Below, piece by piece: positions 16,814-25,756 of a stretch of DNA of 64,000 nucleotides (positions within the stretch are counted from its first letter, which is position 1; every line of letters starts with the position of its first letter). The stretch covers positions 41,355 to 105,354 of the forward strand of contig JARXWK010000008.1 in NCBI GenBank assembly GCA_029916745.1, in the 5' to 3' direction. The position numbers were made by a program, and so were the translations under genes. Origin of the DNA: Dysgonomonadaceae bacterium PH5-43. Its GTDB lineage: Bacteria > Bacteroidota > Bacteroidia > Bacteroidales > Azobacteroidaceae. A model generated the notes under the pieces. It saw only the letters and a program-made list of their open reading frames with translations, made no database searches and had not been told where the DNA came from.

Positions 16814-17854
16814 ATGAAAAGAATTATTGTTATAGCATCGGCTCTATTGTTTTCGGTTATATTTACACTGAAAGCACAGTTCGACTCGCAGTTAAGTAAC
16901 TACTGGGCAATAACTAATTTTTACAATCCAGCTTACGCCGGAACGTCTGGAAACATCGAATTAACAGGGCTTTACCGTCTTCAATGGTTAGGTATCGAGA
17001 ACGCTCCCAAAACAGGTATTATAGCTGGAGATATGCCTCTAAAGATTGGAGATAAGCAACACGGAGTTGGTGTTTCGATGTATAACGATAAAATAGGATT
17101 GTTTAAGTCGAACGTTTTATCCGGACAATTTGCTTATAAATTAAAAATGTTTGGAGGAAATATGAGTATAGGCTTACAAGCTGGTTATATAAATCAATCG
17201 TTTGATGGGTCGAAGGTTGTTTTACCTGATAATGTTGGGAATAACGAAGATGGTTCTGGTTCAGGCACAAGCGACGACGCCTTCCCTACCGCCGAAGTAT
17301 CTGCAACAGGGTTCGATGCTGCTTTAGGGTTGTTCTTTAGTAAACCAAAATGGTATGTTGGACTTTCCGTTACTCACCTTACGGCACCCAAATTAGACTT
17401 AAACGATAATACAGTATTAGAAATTCCACGCTCCTATTATTTTACGGCTGGATACAATATTAAACTAAACAATCCGTTATTAGAATTACGACCATCTGTT
17501 TTAGTTAAAACAACAGAGTTAAGTTCATTCTATGTAGAAGGCGATTCTTTATTAGTAGAAACAAAAGAAAATACGCTTAAGGGATTATGGACTCAAACTC
17601 AAATTGATGTAAATTTACGTATGGTCTACAACAACTCTCTGTGGGGAGGTGTTTCTTGGAGAAAAGATGATGCAGTGATAATTATGCTGGGGGGGAAGTT
17701 CAAAATGTTTGAAGTTGGATATGCTTATGATTTCCCAATTTCAAAGATAAGAACAAGCTCAACAGGGAGTCACGAAATATTTATAAAATACGCCCTTGAA
17801 ATAGATACAAAGAAGGGCAAGAAAGGAAAGTCAAAAAGCGTAAGAATATTATAA
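16814..17854 (+). CDS. PorP/SprF family type IX secretion outer-membrane protein
   Basis: A 346-residue exported protein with a signal peptide cut after about Ala21 (LKAQ). The mature start FDSQLSNYWAITNFYNPAYAG is typical of the PorP/SprF family (split here: FDSQLSNYW, then NPAYAG). Alternating beta-strand segments and a C-terminus predicted on the periplasmic side fit a beta-barrel. PorP/SprF proteins belong to the type IX apparatus, and in Flavobacterium SprF is needed for SprB export. It lies 3 bp before gldK, giving the porP-K-L-M-N order of Porphyromonas gingivalis. Confidence 0.92.
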   Translation: MKRIIVIASALLFSVIFTLKAQFDSQLSNYWAITNFYNPAYAGTSGNIELTGLYRLQWLGIENAPKTGIIAGDMPLKIGDKQHGVGVSMYNDKIGLFKSNVLSGQFAYKLKMFGGNMSIGLQAGYINQSFDGSKVVLPDNVGNNEDGSGSGTSDDAFPTAEVSATGFDAALGLFFSKPKWYVGLSVTHLTAPKLDLNDNTVLEIPRSYYFTAGYNIKLNNPLLELRPSVLVKTTELSSFYVEGDSLLVETKENTLKGLWTQTQIDVNLRMVYNNSLWGGVSWRKDDAVIIMLGGKFKMFEVGYAYDFPISKIRTSSTGSHEIFIKYALEIDTKKGKKGKSKSVRIL

Positions 17855-17857
17855 AAT

Positions 17858-19279
17858 ATGAAGAAGTTAATTTTTCTAACTATTACAACGGTTATATTAA
17901 CAGCCTGCGGACGTTCAGTTTCTGGCGATGGCGGTGAGCTTAGTGGCGTTAGAGCTACTGCTTGGAACGAACCTAATCCTCACGGAATGGTACTTATTAA
18001 AAGAGGTTCGTTTGAAATGGGACCTCAAAAGAACGATACTGTTTGGGGTATTTATCAAAACCCAAGGGGTATGTCGTTAGATAATTTTTGGATGGACGAT
18101 ACCGAAATTACTAACGCTGAATATCGTCAGTTTGAATATTGGGTCAGAGACTCTATAATCAGAGATAGACTTTACGACCCTGCTTATGGAGGCAACGACC
18201 TTTTTAAGATAGAGGAAGATAAAGACGGTAATCCTTACGACCCTCCTATTATCGACTGGAAAAGACCTATCCCTACCGAAAGAAGGGCTACCGAAGACGA
18301 GTGGATAGCTATACAGAGTGTAAATTACACTCACCCGGTTACTGGTGATGTAAAATTAGATCCAGATCAAATGATTTATCGCTACTCTACTTTTGATGCT
18401 ACTCAAGCTGCTCTAAGACGTAATAGATTAGACCCAACAAAAAGAGTTTACAACACTGATATTACTGTTAATCCAGACGAAGTAATTATGATTTCTAAAG
18501 ATACTGCTTACTTCGATGATGAAGGCAGAATTATTAGCGAAACCATTACTCGTCAACTTTCTACTTTGTGGGACTTTGAAAACAGTTACATAGTGAACAT
18601 ACACCCCGACGAATCTGCTTGGGTAAACGATTTCAACAATTCTTACAACGAGCCTTATATGCGCTTGTATTACAATCACCCAATGTACGACGACTATCCT
18701 GTAGTTGGTGTGTCTTGGGATCAAGCAAATGCTTTCTGTAATTGGAGAACTGAATATCTTAAAAAGTCTCTCGACGAAACAAGAAAAAACACTATCGAAC
18801 CTTATCGCCTTCCTACTGAGGCTGAGTTTGAATATGCTGCTCGTGCTGGCAACTCCGACAACATTTACCCTTGGAGCAAAGAAGGTACTCAAGGTGATAA
18901 AGACTGCTTCTTAGGAAACTTCAAACCAGGAGAAGGAAATTACACTGCCGATGGACATATGATTACTTCTCGTGTTGCTTCTTTCACTCCTAATGCTTTT
19001 GGGTTATATGATATGGCTGGTAATGTTGCCGAATGGACTTCTTCTGCATTCTTAGAGTCGGGACCTGAAATTATGAACGATATAAACCCTGAATACAGAT
19101 ATAGAGCGGCAAAAGAAGACCCCTACTCTATGAAAAGAAAAGTAGTTAGAGGTGGTTCTTGGAAAGACGTTGCACATTTTATTCGCTCAGACATTCGCAG
19201 CTCTGAATATCAAAACGAACAACGTTCTTATATAGGTTTCAGATGTGTAAGAACTCAAGTCGGAGCTTCTAAGAGATAA
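17858..19279 (+). CDS. gldK: Type IX secretion / gliding lipoprotein GldK (PorK)
   Basis: A 473-residue outer-membrane lipoprotein. The lipobox is LTAC with Cys17. The body is a formylglycine-generating-enzyme (SUMF1) fold: HGMVLIKRGSFEMGP near residue 45, RLPTEAEFEYAARAG, MAGNVAEW, and VVRGGSW plus IGFRCVR at the end. In the type IX machine GldK/PorK and GldN/PorN form the large periplasmic ring under the outer membrane; the SUMF1 fold is structural here as far as is known. It is second in the operon, 3 bp after sprF. Confidence 0.96.
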   Translation: MKKLIFLTITTVILTACGRSVSGDGGELSGVRATAWNEPNPHGMVLIKRGSFEMGPQKNDTVWGIYQNPRGMSLDNFWMDDTEITNAEYRQFEYWVRDSIIRDRLYDPAYGGNDLFKIEEDKDGNPYDPPIIDWKRPIPTERRATEDEWIAIQSVNYTHPVTGDVKLDPDQMIYRYSTFDATQAALRRNRLDPTKRVYNTDITVNPDEVIMISKDTAYFDDEGRIISETITRQLSTLWDFENSYIVNIHPDESAWVNDFNNSYNEPYMRLYYNHPMYDDYPVVGVSWDQANAFCNWRTEYLKKSLDETRKNTIEPYRLPTEAEFEYAARAGNSDNIYPWSKEGTQGDKDCFLGNFKPGEGNYTADGHMITSRVASFTPNAFGLYDMAGNVAEWTSSAFLESGPEIMNDINPEYRYRAAKEDPYSMKRKVVRGGSWKDVAHFIRSDIRSSEYQNEQRSYIGFRCVRTQVGASKR

Positions 19280-19314
19280 TTAAATAAAATAAGTAAGTAA
19301 AAAAACATCATACA

Positions 19315-20349
19315 ATGGGATTCAAAAAAAGATATAAAAACTTTGTGGAGAAGTTCTTATCCGGAGAACAAGGTAAAAGATTTTTTCACATTTTCTATAA
19401 TTTAGGTGCTGCTATAGTTGTTATTGGTGCCTTAGCAAAAATTAATCATTGGCCTTGGGGCTTAGGTAGTTTTCTTTTAGGTTTAGGTTTATTTACCGAA
19501 TTCTTTGTCTTTCTTATTTCCGCTTTCGACAAACCAACGAGAGAATGGTTGTGGGACAGAGTATTCCCTGTGTTAGACTCTGGAGATGAAAAAGATAAAC
19601 CCGAATTTCAAGGAGGCTCAGGTACTGTTATTGTAGGGGGTGGTTCTTCTGAAGGTAACGGATCTCCTGTTGTAATCGGAGGTGTATCTTTCGGCAATAA
19701 TACACAAACAGCATCTGAAGCGGTAGAAAATATGTCGCCAGGACAGGTTCGCCAATCATTCGGCATTCCTAATGCTGTAGATATTTCGGAAGAAGACACA
19801 AATGCCCTTACTGCAAGTATTAAGAAAATGGCTGCCGCCGCCGACCAATTATCTAAGATGGCAGAAATGACAGAAGCTACTCAAACATATCTCGATCAAG
19901 TAACTTCGATGTCGGAAGATATGAAGAGATTTAGCGAGGTAACCAACAATCTTACTGGTGTATCTGATGTATTATTAAAATCATACGAAAGCATAACCAA
20001 CAATTCAGATGGTATAACTCAATCATCTCAAGGATATGTTCAACAGATGGATAATCTGAATAGAAACATACAAGGACTTAACACTATATACGAAATACAG
20101 TTGAAGAGTGTAAGTTCTCAAATAGATGCAATAGAGAAAATTAATTCGGGATTGATGCGTATTAGAGATTTATATGAAGGTTCGATAGTAGACAGTTCGG
20201 TATTCCGTACCGAAACAGAACGAATGGCAAATCAGTTACAACAACTAAATGCTGTTTATAGCAGACTGTTAAATGCTATGACTGTTAATATGTATAACAA
20301 TCCTGGCTTCCCTACTAATAACCCAAGTGGTACTAATCCTAATATTTAA
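19315..20349 (+). CDS. gldL: Type IX secretion motor protein GldL (PorL)
   Basis: A 344-residue inner-membrane protein. Two helices lie near the N-terminus: FYNLGAAIVVIGALAKI and LGSFLLGLGLFTEFFVFLIS, joined by a NHWPWG turn. GldL is the stator of the proton-driven GldLM motor that powers type IX secretion and gliding; an acidic residue in TM2 (Glu in LFTEFF) matches the family's essential Glu. The cytoplasmic remainder has a long coiled-coil-like stretch around 150-330 and a Gly/Ser-rich linker near 100-130. It is third in the operon. Confidence 0.96.
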   Translation: MGFKKRYKNFVEKFLSGEQGKRFFHIFYNLGAAIVVIGALAKINHWPWGLGSFLLGLGLFTEFFVFLISAFDKPTREWLWDRVFPVLDSGDEKDKPEFQGGSGTVIVGGGSSEGNGSPVVIGGVSFGNNTQTASEAVENMSPGQVRQSFGIPNAVDISEEDTNALTASIKKMAAAADQLSKMAEMTEATQTYLDQVTSMSEDMKRFSEVTNNLTGVSDVLLKSYESITNNSDGITQSSQGYVQQMDNLNRNIQGLNTIYEIQLKSVSSQIDAIEKINSGLMRIRDLYEGSIVDSSVFRTETERMANQLQQLNAVYSRLLNAMTVNMYNNPGFPTNNPSGTNPNI

Positions 20350-20366
20350 TCTTTAATTAAAATAAG

Positions 20367-21932
20367 ATGGCTTCAAATAGCGCAAACTCTCCAAGACAAA
20401 GAATGATAAACCTGATGTATCTGGTTTTCATTGCAATGATGGCACTAAACGTATCGTCGGAAGTGCTTGATGGCTTTGAATTGGTAGAAGAAAGTTTGCT
20501 TCGTTCGGTAGAAGCTGTATCTCAAAATAACAAACTTTTGTTTTCCGACTTAGAGTATTCTTACAAAAACAATCCTGAGAAGACGAAAGAATGGTATGAG
20601 AAAGCGCTAACCGTAAAAGAAAAAACAGACTCTTTATTCAATTATATGCAAGAACTAAAGGTACGCATTGTGCAAAAGGCTGACGGTAAAGATGGAGACC
20701 CTGAAAACCTTGAACACCCCGACGACCTTAATGCCGCTTACGAAGTTATGTTCGAGAGAGGCAAAATGGACGCTAACAAATTGAAAGAAGATATTAATGT
20801 ATACAGAGATTATATAACCTCTTTAATTAACAACCCTAACATTAAAGAGATTATAGAAAATAATTTAAGCACAGAACCCTCAGATAAGGCTAAAGAAAAA
20901 AACATATCGTGGGAAGAGTCGATGTTTTGGCAAATGCCTGTGGCTGCGGCTATAACTCTTGTTACTAAACTGCAAAATGATATTCGTGCTGCAGAAGGAG
21001 AAGTTTTAAGCGATCTGCGCAACAACATAGATATAGATGACTTCCGTGTAAATAGAGTTCAATCTTTTGTTATTCCAGAAGCACAGACGGTTGTTAAAGG
21101 AACTCCTTTCAAAGCCGACATTGTTCTTTCTGCTCAAGATTCAACAAAACGTCCAAAGATATTTGTTAATGGGAAACAACTTCCTGAAGATGCTTTAGGC
21201 AAATATGTTGCAAACACAAGTTCTACAGGAGCATTCCAGTTAAAAGGACATATAGAAATGCCAAGAGAAGATGGTTCGTTTAGCAAACACGACTTTAGTT
21301 ATCAGTATTTTGTAGTAGAGCCAAGTGCTACTATAGCTCCTCTTTTAATGAATATGCTTTACGCTGGTATTAATAATGAAATACGTATAGCAGTACCAGG
21401 TGTAGCAAGCGAAAATGTTACTGCCACCATCTCTAACGGAACTCTATCTCGTAAAGGTAACGACATTTGGGTTGCTACTCCTCGTTTAGGTTCTGATGCT
21501 GTTATTACTGTAAGCGCAAAAATGGCAGGAGGTAGAACTCAAGAAATGGCTAAAACAACTTTTAGAGTACGACAACTACCCGACCCTACTGCTTTTCTTA
21601 ATATAACAAATGTTGATGGCAACAAGGTCAGATTTAAAGGAGGTAAAATATCTAAAACTGTTTTATCGAATGTAGATGTTGTAAATGCAGCTATCGACGA
21701 TGGCATTCTGGATATTGCGTTCAAGGTAATTAGATTTGAACTAACAACTGTTGGTGGTACAGGACTAACAATAAGAGAATTATCTGACGGCAACAAACTA
21801 TCGAACCGTCAAAAAGATATGATTAAAAGGCTAAATCGACAACAAACAGCATTAATTAGAGGAATAGTAGTTCAAGGTCCTGACGGATTGGAAAGAACTC
21901 TTACTTCTCCATTAGAAATAATAATAAATTAA
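20367..21932 (+). CDS. gldM: Type IX secretion motor protein GldM (PorM)
   Basis: A 521-residue inner-membrane protein with one N-terminal helix (MINLMYLVFIAMMALNVSSE) and a long periplasmic part made of a helical region (about 35-220) followed by beta domains, as in GldM/PorM structures. Dimeric GldM passes through the GldL ring and transmits torque to the GldK/N ring. Length matches homologues (about 515). It lies 17 bp after gldL and 11 bp before gldN. Confidence 0.96.
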   Translation: MASNSANSPRQRMINLMYLVFIAMMALNVSSEVLDGFELVEESLLRSVEAVSQNNKLLFSDLEYSYKNNPEKTKEWYEKALTVKEKTDSLFNYMQELKVRIVQKADGKDGDPENLEHPDDLNAAYEVMFERGKMDANKLKEDINVYRDYITSLINNPNIKEIIENNLSTEPSDKAKEKNISWEESMFWQMPVAAAITLVTKLQNDIRAAEGEVLSDLRNNIDIDDFRVNRVQSFVIPEAQTVVKGTPFKADIVLSAQDSTKRPKIFVNGKQLPEDALGKYVANTSSTGAFQLKGHIEMPREDGSFSKHDFSYQYFVVEPSATIAPLLMNMLYAGINNEIRIAVPGVASENVTATISNGTLSRKGNDIWVATPRLGSDAVITVSAKMAGGRTQEMAKTTFRVRQLPDPTAFLNITNVDGNKVRFKGGKISKTVLSNVDVVNAAIDDGILDIAFKVIRFELTTVGGTGLTIRELSDGNKLSNRQKDMIKRLNRQQTALIRGIVVQGPDGLERTLTSPLEIIIN

Positions 21933-21943
21933 ACTCACAATAT

Positions 21944-22954
21944 ATGAAACCCGTTTATTATATCATTTTAGCACTTGTATTAATGTTTGGTGCTCAAGAT
22001 ATGTTCTCGCAACAAACTCGCCCTTCAAGGGTAAGACCTTCTGTAGAAGCGAAATCAAACAATATGCCATCTTTAACAGATAGAGCAAAAATAAAGAATG
22101 AAATAGAATCATCAGCTCAATCTCATATTACTTGGGAAAGAGAAATATATCGTTTCGTTGACTTAACAAAAGAAAACAACGCAGCTTTGTATTACCCTAC
22201 TCAACCAATAGGTAATCGTATGAACCTCTTCACTATTTTGTTTAAGCTATTAGTTGACGATAAGATTACTGCTTATAACTTTATAGACGACAGAGAAGTG
22301 TTTACAGAGGCTGAAAAGGTTAATGTAGAAGATTTGTTAAATAAGTATCAAGTATATTTCTCTAAAGAAGGAAATCAATTAAAAGTTGAAGATACAGACA
22401 TTCCAAGCAGTGAGGTTACCAAATATATGATTAAAGAAGGTTATTTCTTTGATGCCGCTACAGGCAGTTTTCAAACTAAAGTAATAGCTCTTTGCCCTAT
22501 ATTAGTAAGAAATGAAGATTTCGGAACATCAGAAGATGCTTTATTCTGGGTAACTTATGATGATATTCGTCCTTATATTTCTCGCGAAATGATTATGACT
22601 TCTAACTACAACAATTCTCTAACTTATACAATAGATGATTATTTCCGTAAACAAATGTATTCTGGAGATATTGTTAAGACTACTAATCTTATGGGACGAA
22701 GTCTTGCTCAAGAAGTAGGTAGCGAACCAGAAGCCCTTAAGCAAGCACAAGATAGCATAGAGAATCAATTAAAAGCTTTTGATAAAAATCTTTGGGTAAT
22801 AAGTAACGAACCCGACACTACAACTATTGTTGCTGATACATCGAATAAGAAAAATGCCAAAGAAGACAAGAAGAAAGACGAGAAGGTTTCAAAACCAAAA
22901 GAAAGTAAACCTAAAAACTCATCTCCTACTAAAAGTGTTAGAAGAAATAGATAA
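21944..22954 (+). CDS. gldN: Type IX secretion protein GldN (PorN)
   Basis: A 336-residue periplasmic protein with a signal peptide (ending DMFSQ). The GldN domain covers most of the chain, including WEREIYRFVDLTKENNAALYYP and the DDYFRKQMYSGDI segment (quoted in part). The C-terminal 45 residues are Lys/Ser/Pro-rich and probably disordered. GldN partners GldK in the periplasmic ring. The stop overlaps the next start as TAATG, coupling the chromate transporter genes to the secretion operon. Confidence 0.95.
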   Translation: MKPVYYIILALVLMFGAQDMFSQQTRPSRVRPSVEAKSNNMPSLTDRAKIKNEIESSAQSHITWEREIYRFVDLTKENNAALYYPTQPIGNRMNLFTILFKLLVDDKITAYNFIDDREVFTEAEKVNVEDLLNKYQVYFSKEGNQLKVEDTDIPSSEVTKYMIKEGYFFDAATGSFQTKVIALCPILVRNEDFGTSEDALFWVTYDDIRPYISREMIMTSNYNNSLTYTIDDYFRKQMYSGDIVKTTNLMGRSLAQEVGSEPEALKQAQDSIENQLKAFDKNLWVISNEPDTTTIVADTSNKKNAKEDKKKDEKVSKPKESKPKNSSPTKSVRRNR

Positions 22955-23496
22955 TGAATCTTTATTGGCAAATATTTTATAGTTTCGCCAAGATAGGTTT
23001 ATTTACTATTGGAGGTGGATATGCAATGCTACCTCTAATACAAAAAGAAGTTATTGATAATAAGAAGTGGATTTCTTATAACGATTTCATTGATATGCTG
23101 GCAATATCTCAGTCTACACCTGGTGTATTTGCTGTAAATATTGCAATCTTTATAGGATACCGACTTAAAGGTAATACAGGTAGTATTGTTGCCGCATTAG
23201 GCACTATACTACCTTCTTTTATTATAATGCTTGCAATAGCTATGTTTTTTCGCAACTTTCAAGACAATGTTTATGTGGGGAAAATGTTTAAAGCTATTCG
23301 TCCTGCGGTAGTTGCTCTTATTGCCGTTCCCGTGTTCACCACCGCTAAAGCTATCGGCATAAATATAAAAACTGTAATCATTCCTATACTATCGGCATTT
23401 CTTATCTGGTATTGGGGTGTATCTCCTATCTACATAGTGCTAGCAGCTGCCATAGGAGGACTTATATTCGGCAAATTAACTAAAAACAAAAGGTAA
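22954..23496 (+). CDS. Chromate transporter family protein, first half-size subunit
   Basis: A 180-residue membrane protein of the short-chain CHR family. The N-terminal FAKIGLFTIGGGYAMLPLIQ is the CHR signature, followed by SQSTPGVFAVN and three to four hydrophobic helices. Short ChrA proteins work as pairs made by adjacent genes, as here. Many are named for chromate efflux without proof; the physiological anion may be different. The start overlaps the gldN stop (TAATG). Confidence 0.9.
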   Translation: MNLYWQIFYSFAKIGLFTIGGGYAMLPLIQKEVIDNKKWISYNDFIDMLAISQSTPGVFAVNIAIFIGYRLKGNTGSIVAALGTILPSFIIMLAIAMFFRNFQDNVYVGKMFKAIRPAVVALIAVPVFTTAKAIGINIKTVIIPILSAFLIWYWGVSPIYIVLAAAIGGLIFGKLTKNKR

Positions 23497-23498
23497 CT

Positions 23499-24026
23499 AT
23501 GCTAATTTACTGGCAACTATTTGTAACATACTTTAAGATAGGACTCTTTGGTTTTGGAGGAGGATATGCTATGCTATCCCTTATTCAACACGAGGTAGTA
23601 GAAAAGCATCAGTGGCTTACAGCAACAGAGTTTACCAATATAGTAGCCATATCACAAATGACACCTGGCCCTATAGGGATAAACTCTGCAACTTATATCG
23701 GCTACACGGTAACCGATAGTATTTGGGGTTCTGCCGTAGCTACATTTGCCGTTAGCTTACCTTCGTTTATTATAATACTTCTCATAGCACACTTCTACAA
23801 AAAGTTCAAAGCTAACAAATATGTAGAACAAGCCTTTTTAGGATTACGTCCTGCAACAATAGGATTAATAGCTTCTGCTGCTTTACTGTTGATAAACAAA
23901 GACAATTTTGCAGACTACACAAGTATAATTATATTTATTATAGCCTTTGTGCTAACAATGTTTACCAAGCTTCACCCTATCCTTATGATAGTTATTGCAG
24001 GAATTGCAGGGTTACTTATTTATTAA
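23499..24026 (+). CDS. Chromate transporter family protein, second half-size subunit
   Basis: A 175-residue paralogue of the preceding gene, 2 bp downstream, with the signature FKIGLFGFGGGYAMLSLIQ and SQMTPGPIGINSAT. In short-chain CHR systems the two halves insert in opposite orientations and form a heterodimer. Its last 4 bp overlap the 3' end of the DASS gene on the other strand, leaving no room for a separate terminator. Confidence 0.9.
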   Translation: MLIYWQLFVTYFKIGLFGFGGGYAMLSLIQHEVVEKHQWLTATEFTNIVAISQMTPGPIGINSATYIGYTVTDSIWGSAVATFAVSLPSFIIILLIAHFYKKFKANKYVEQAFLGLRPATIGLIASAALLLINKDNFADYTSIIIFIIAFVLTMFTKLHPILMIVIAGIAGLLIY

Positions 24027-25537
24027 AGCAACCCGTTAGATCCTAAGAATATTAATGTCATATATCCCAAAAGTATAGCTATAAGTCCAACTATAAGACC
24101 TATTTTCACCATATCTTTCTGCTCTACAAGTCCTGTAGCGTGAGCCAACGCATTAGGCGGAGTACTTATTGGAAGTAACATTGCAAATGACGCGCATAAT
24201 GCTATACCTACAAGAAGAGTTTGAACACCTCCGTATGGTTCTAACTGAACCTGCATACTAACGCCTACTACTGCCAATATAGGCACAAGTAAAGAAGCAG
24301 TTGCTGTATTTGAAATAAAGTTAGAGAGAGTCCAGCAAAGCAATCCGCTACCTATAATTACAAATATAGGAGACCAAGTATTAAAAGGAATTGACTGTAC
24401 TAATCGGGTTGCTAAACCTGTTTCATTTAATGCAACACCTAATGCGAAGCCACCAGCAACCATCCAAAGCACACTCCAATTTATTTCTTCTAAATCTCTA
24501 CGTTTAATAATTCCTGCCACACAAAACACTGCAATAGGTATCATTGCCACAACATTAGCGTTAACACCAGTCATTTTATCAAATATCCACATTAAAATAG
24601 TTACAGCAAAAGTAATGTAAACTACCCATGCTCTTGGTCCTTTCTCTACCTCTCCCTCTATCTCTAAATGTATTGTCTTTTGCTTGAAAGGAAAAAGAAT
24701 ACGAAGTACTACCCACGAAATAAGCAATAAAAGTATTGCTAAAGGAAACATATAAGACATCCACTGTCCGAAACCAATGTTAAGGTCGAGACCTGCTGGG
24801 TCGTTAAGGTATTTTAGAGCAATAGCATTAGGCGGAGTTCCGATAGGAGTACCTATACCTCCTATATTAGCAGCCAAAGGAATAGCTAAAGCCAGAGCTA
24901 TTCTACCTTTTCCATCACTGGGAAGTGCTTTTAATACAGGTGCAAGAAATGCTAACATCATTGCAGCAGTTGCAGTATTGCTTATAAACATAGAGAAAAG
25001 TCCTGTAACAAGTAAAAAGCCTAAAAGCACGTTTTCCGATTTTGTTCCAAAAGGTTTCAACATTACTTTAGCCAATAAAACATCTAATCCTACTTTTGTA
25101 GCAGCAATAGCAAGGATAAAACCTCCTAAAAACAACATTATAATAGGATCGGCAAAAGTAGCAAGAAGTGTTTTGTAACTAATTAATTTCCCCATTTCTC
25201 TTACCGAATCGTTTTCGGCAAGAAACCACAAACTATTATCAGAAGCTGAAAGTAATAAAAGAGTAATTACAAGCACTGAAGTACACCAAGCTGGAATAAC
25301 TTCCATAATCCACATTAATACCGCAAATACAAATATAGCAGCTACACGTTGCTCTATTATTGATATATCGCCCAAACCTAAGCTTTGTTGTGGAGCAAAC
25401 CACACTGCAAAGAAAGCAATACAAGCTATACTTAGCGTGATAATAGTTTTTAACCTATGTCCTTTCGACAGTTTTTTTACTAATTTAGTAGTTTGTAGGT
25501 CTTCAAGTAAATGAAACCCCTTAAATGCTTTAAACAT
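24023..25537 (-). CDS. DASS/SLC13 family sodium:anion symporter
   Basis: A 504-residue inner-membrane transporter with about 11-13 helices. The two family motifs occur twice, as expected of an inverted-repeat fold: SNTAT near residues 190 and 395, and TPPNA near 240 and 455. Members move dicarboxylates (succinate, malate), sulfate or phosphate with Na+; the substrate is not readable, but dicarboxylate transport would suit an anaerobe with a succinate pathway. It is single and convergent with the chromate pair (4 bp overlap). Confidence 0.92.
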   Translation of the reverse strand: MFKAFKGFHLLEDLQTTKLVKKLSKGHRLKTIITLSIACIAFFAVWFAPQQSLGLGDISIIEQRVAAIFVFAVLMWIMEVIPAWCTSVLVITLLLLSASDNSLWFLAENDSVREMGKLISYKTLLATFADPIIMLFLGGFILAIAATKVGLDVLLAKVMLKPFGTKSENVLLGFLLVTGLFSMFISNTATAAMMLAFLAPVLKALPSDGKGRIALALAIPLAANIGGIGTPIGTPPNAIALKYLNDPAGLDLNIGFGQWMSYMFPLAILLLLISWVVLRILFPFKQKTIHLEIEGEVEKGPRAWVVYITFAVTILMWIFDKMTGVNANVVAMIPIAVFCVAGIIKRRDLEEINWSVLWMVAGGFALGVALNETGLATRLVQSIPFNTWSPIFVIIGSGLLCWTLSNFISNTATASLLVPILAVVGVSMQVQLEPYGGVQTLLVGIALCASFAMLLPISTPPNALAHATGLVEQKDMVKIGLIVGLIAILLGYMTLIFLGSNGLL

Positions 25538-25574
25538 AATTCGTTGATTTATTCTATAATATTCAAAATAGTTA

Positions 25575-25608
25575 TTGCTCAGTGTTTTATATATTTTTCA
25601 CTAAGCAA
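25575..25608 (-). promoter_or_regulatory. Inverted repeat upstream of the DASS gene
   Basis: TTGCTCAGTG and CACTAAGCAA form a 10-bp stem with one mismatch around a 14-bp AT loop, 38 bp before the start. It could be an operator or leader hairpin. The rest of 25538-25756 holds only the SGNH promoter. Confidence 0.3.
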
Positions 25609-25725
25609 TTACGAAAAACGGGGGCAAAGATAAGATAATTTAATGAATATTTAACAAGTTAAATACAATAACCTAACATCACATAAACATAGTGGTAACT
25701 CCTTTCTTCTTTCCGCTTATTTTAC

Positions 25726-25733
25726 TACTTTTG
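25726..25733 (+). promoter_or_regulatory. -7 element (TACTTTTG) of the SGNH/MBOAT operon
   Basis: An exact TAnnTTTG match, 23 bp before the TTG start at 25757. No clear TTTG at -33. Confidence 0.55.
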
Positions 25734-25756
25734 CGTGATTATTAAAAAAAACAATT

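Noticed and set aside
17858..19279. GldK as an active formylglycine-generating enzyme
   Set aside because: The SUMF1 fold is present, but the lipobox, operon and length identify GldK, whose known role is structural.
22954..24026. The two chromate transporter genes as one frameshifted full-length gene
   Set aside because: Each has its own start and CHR N-terminal motif, and paired half-size genes are a known arrangement.
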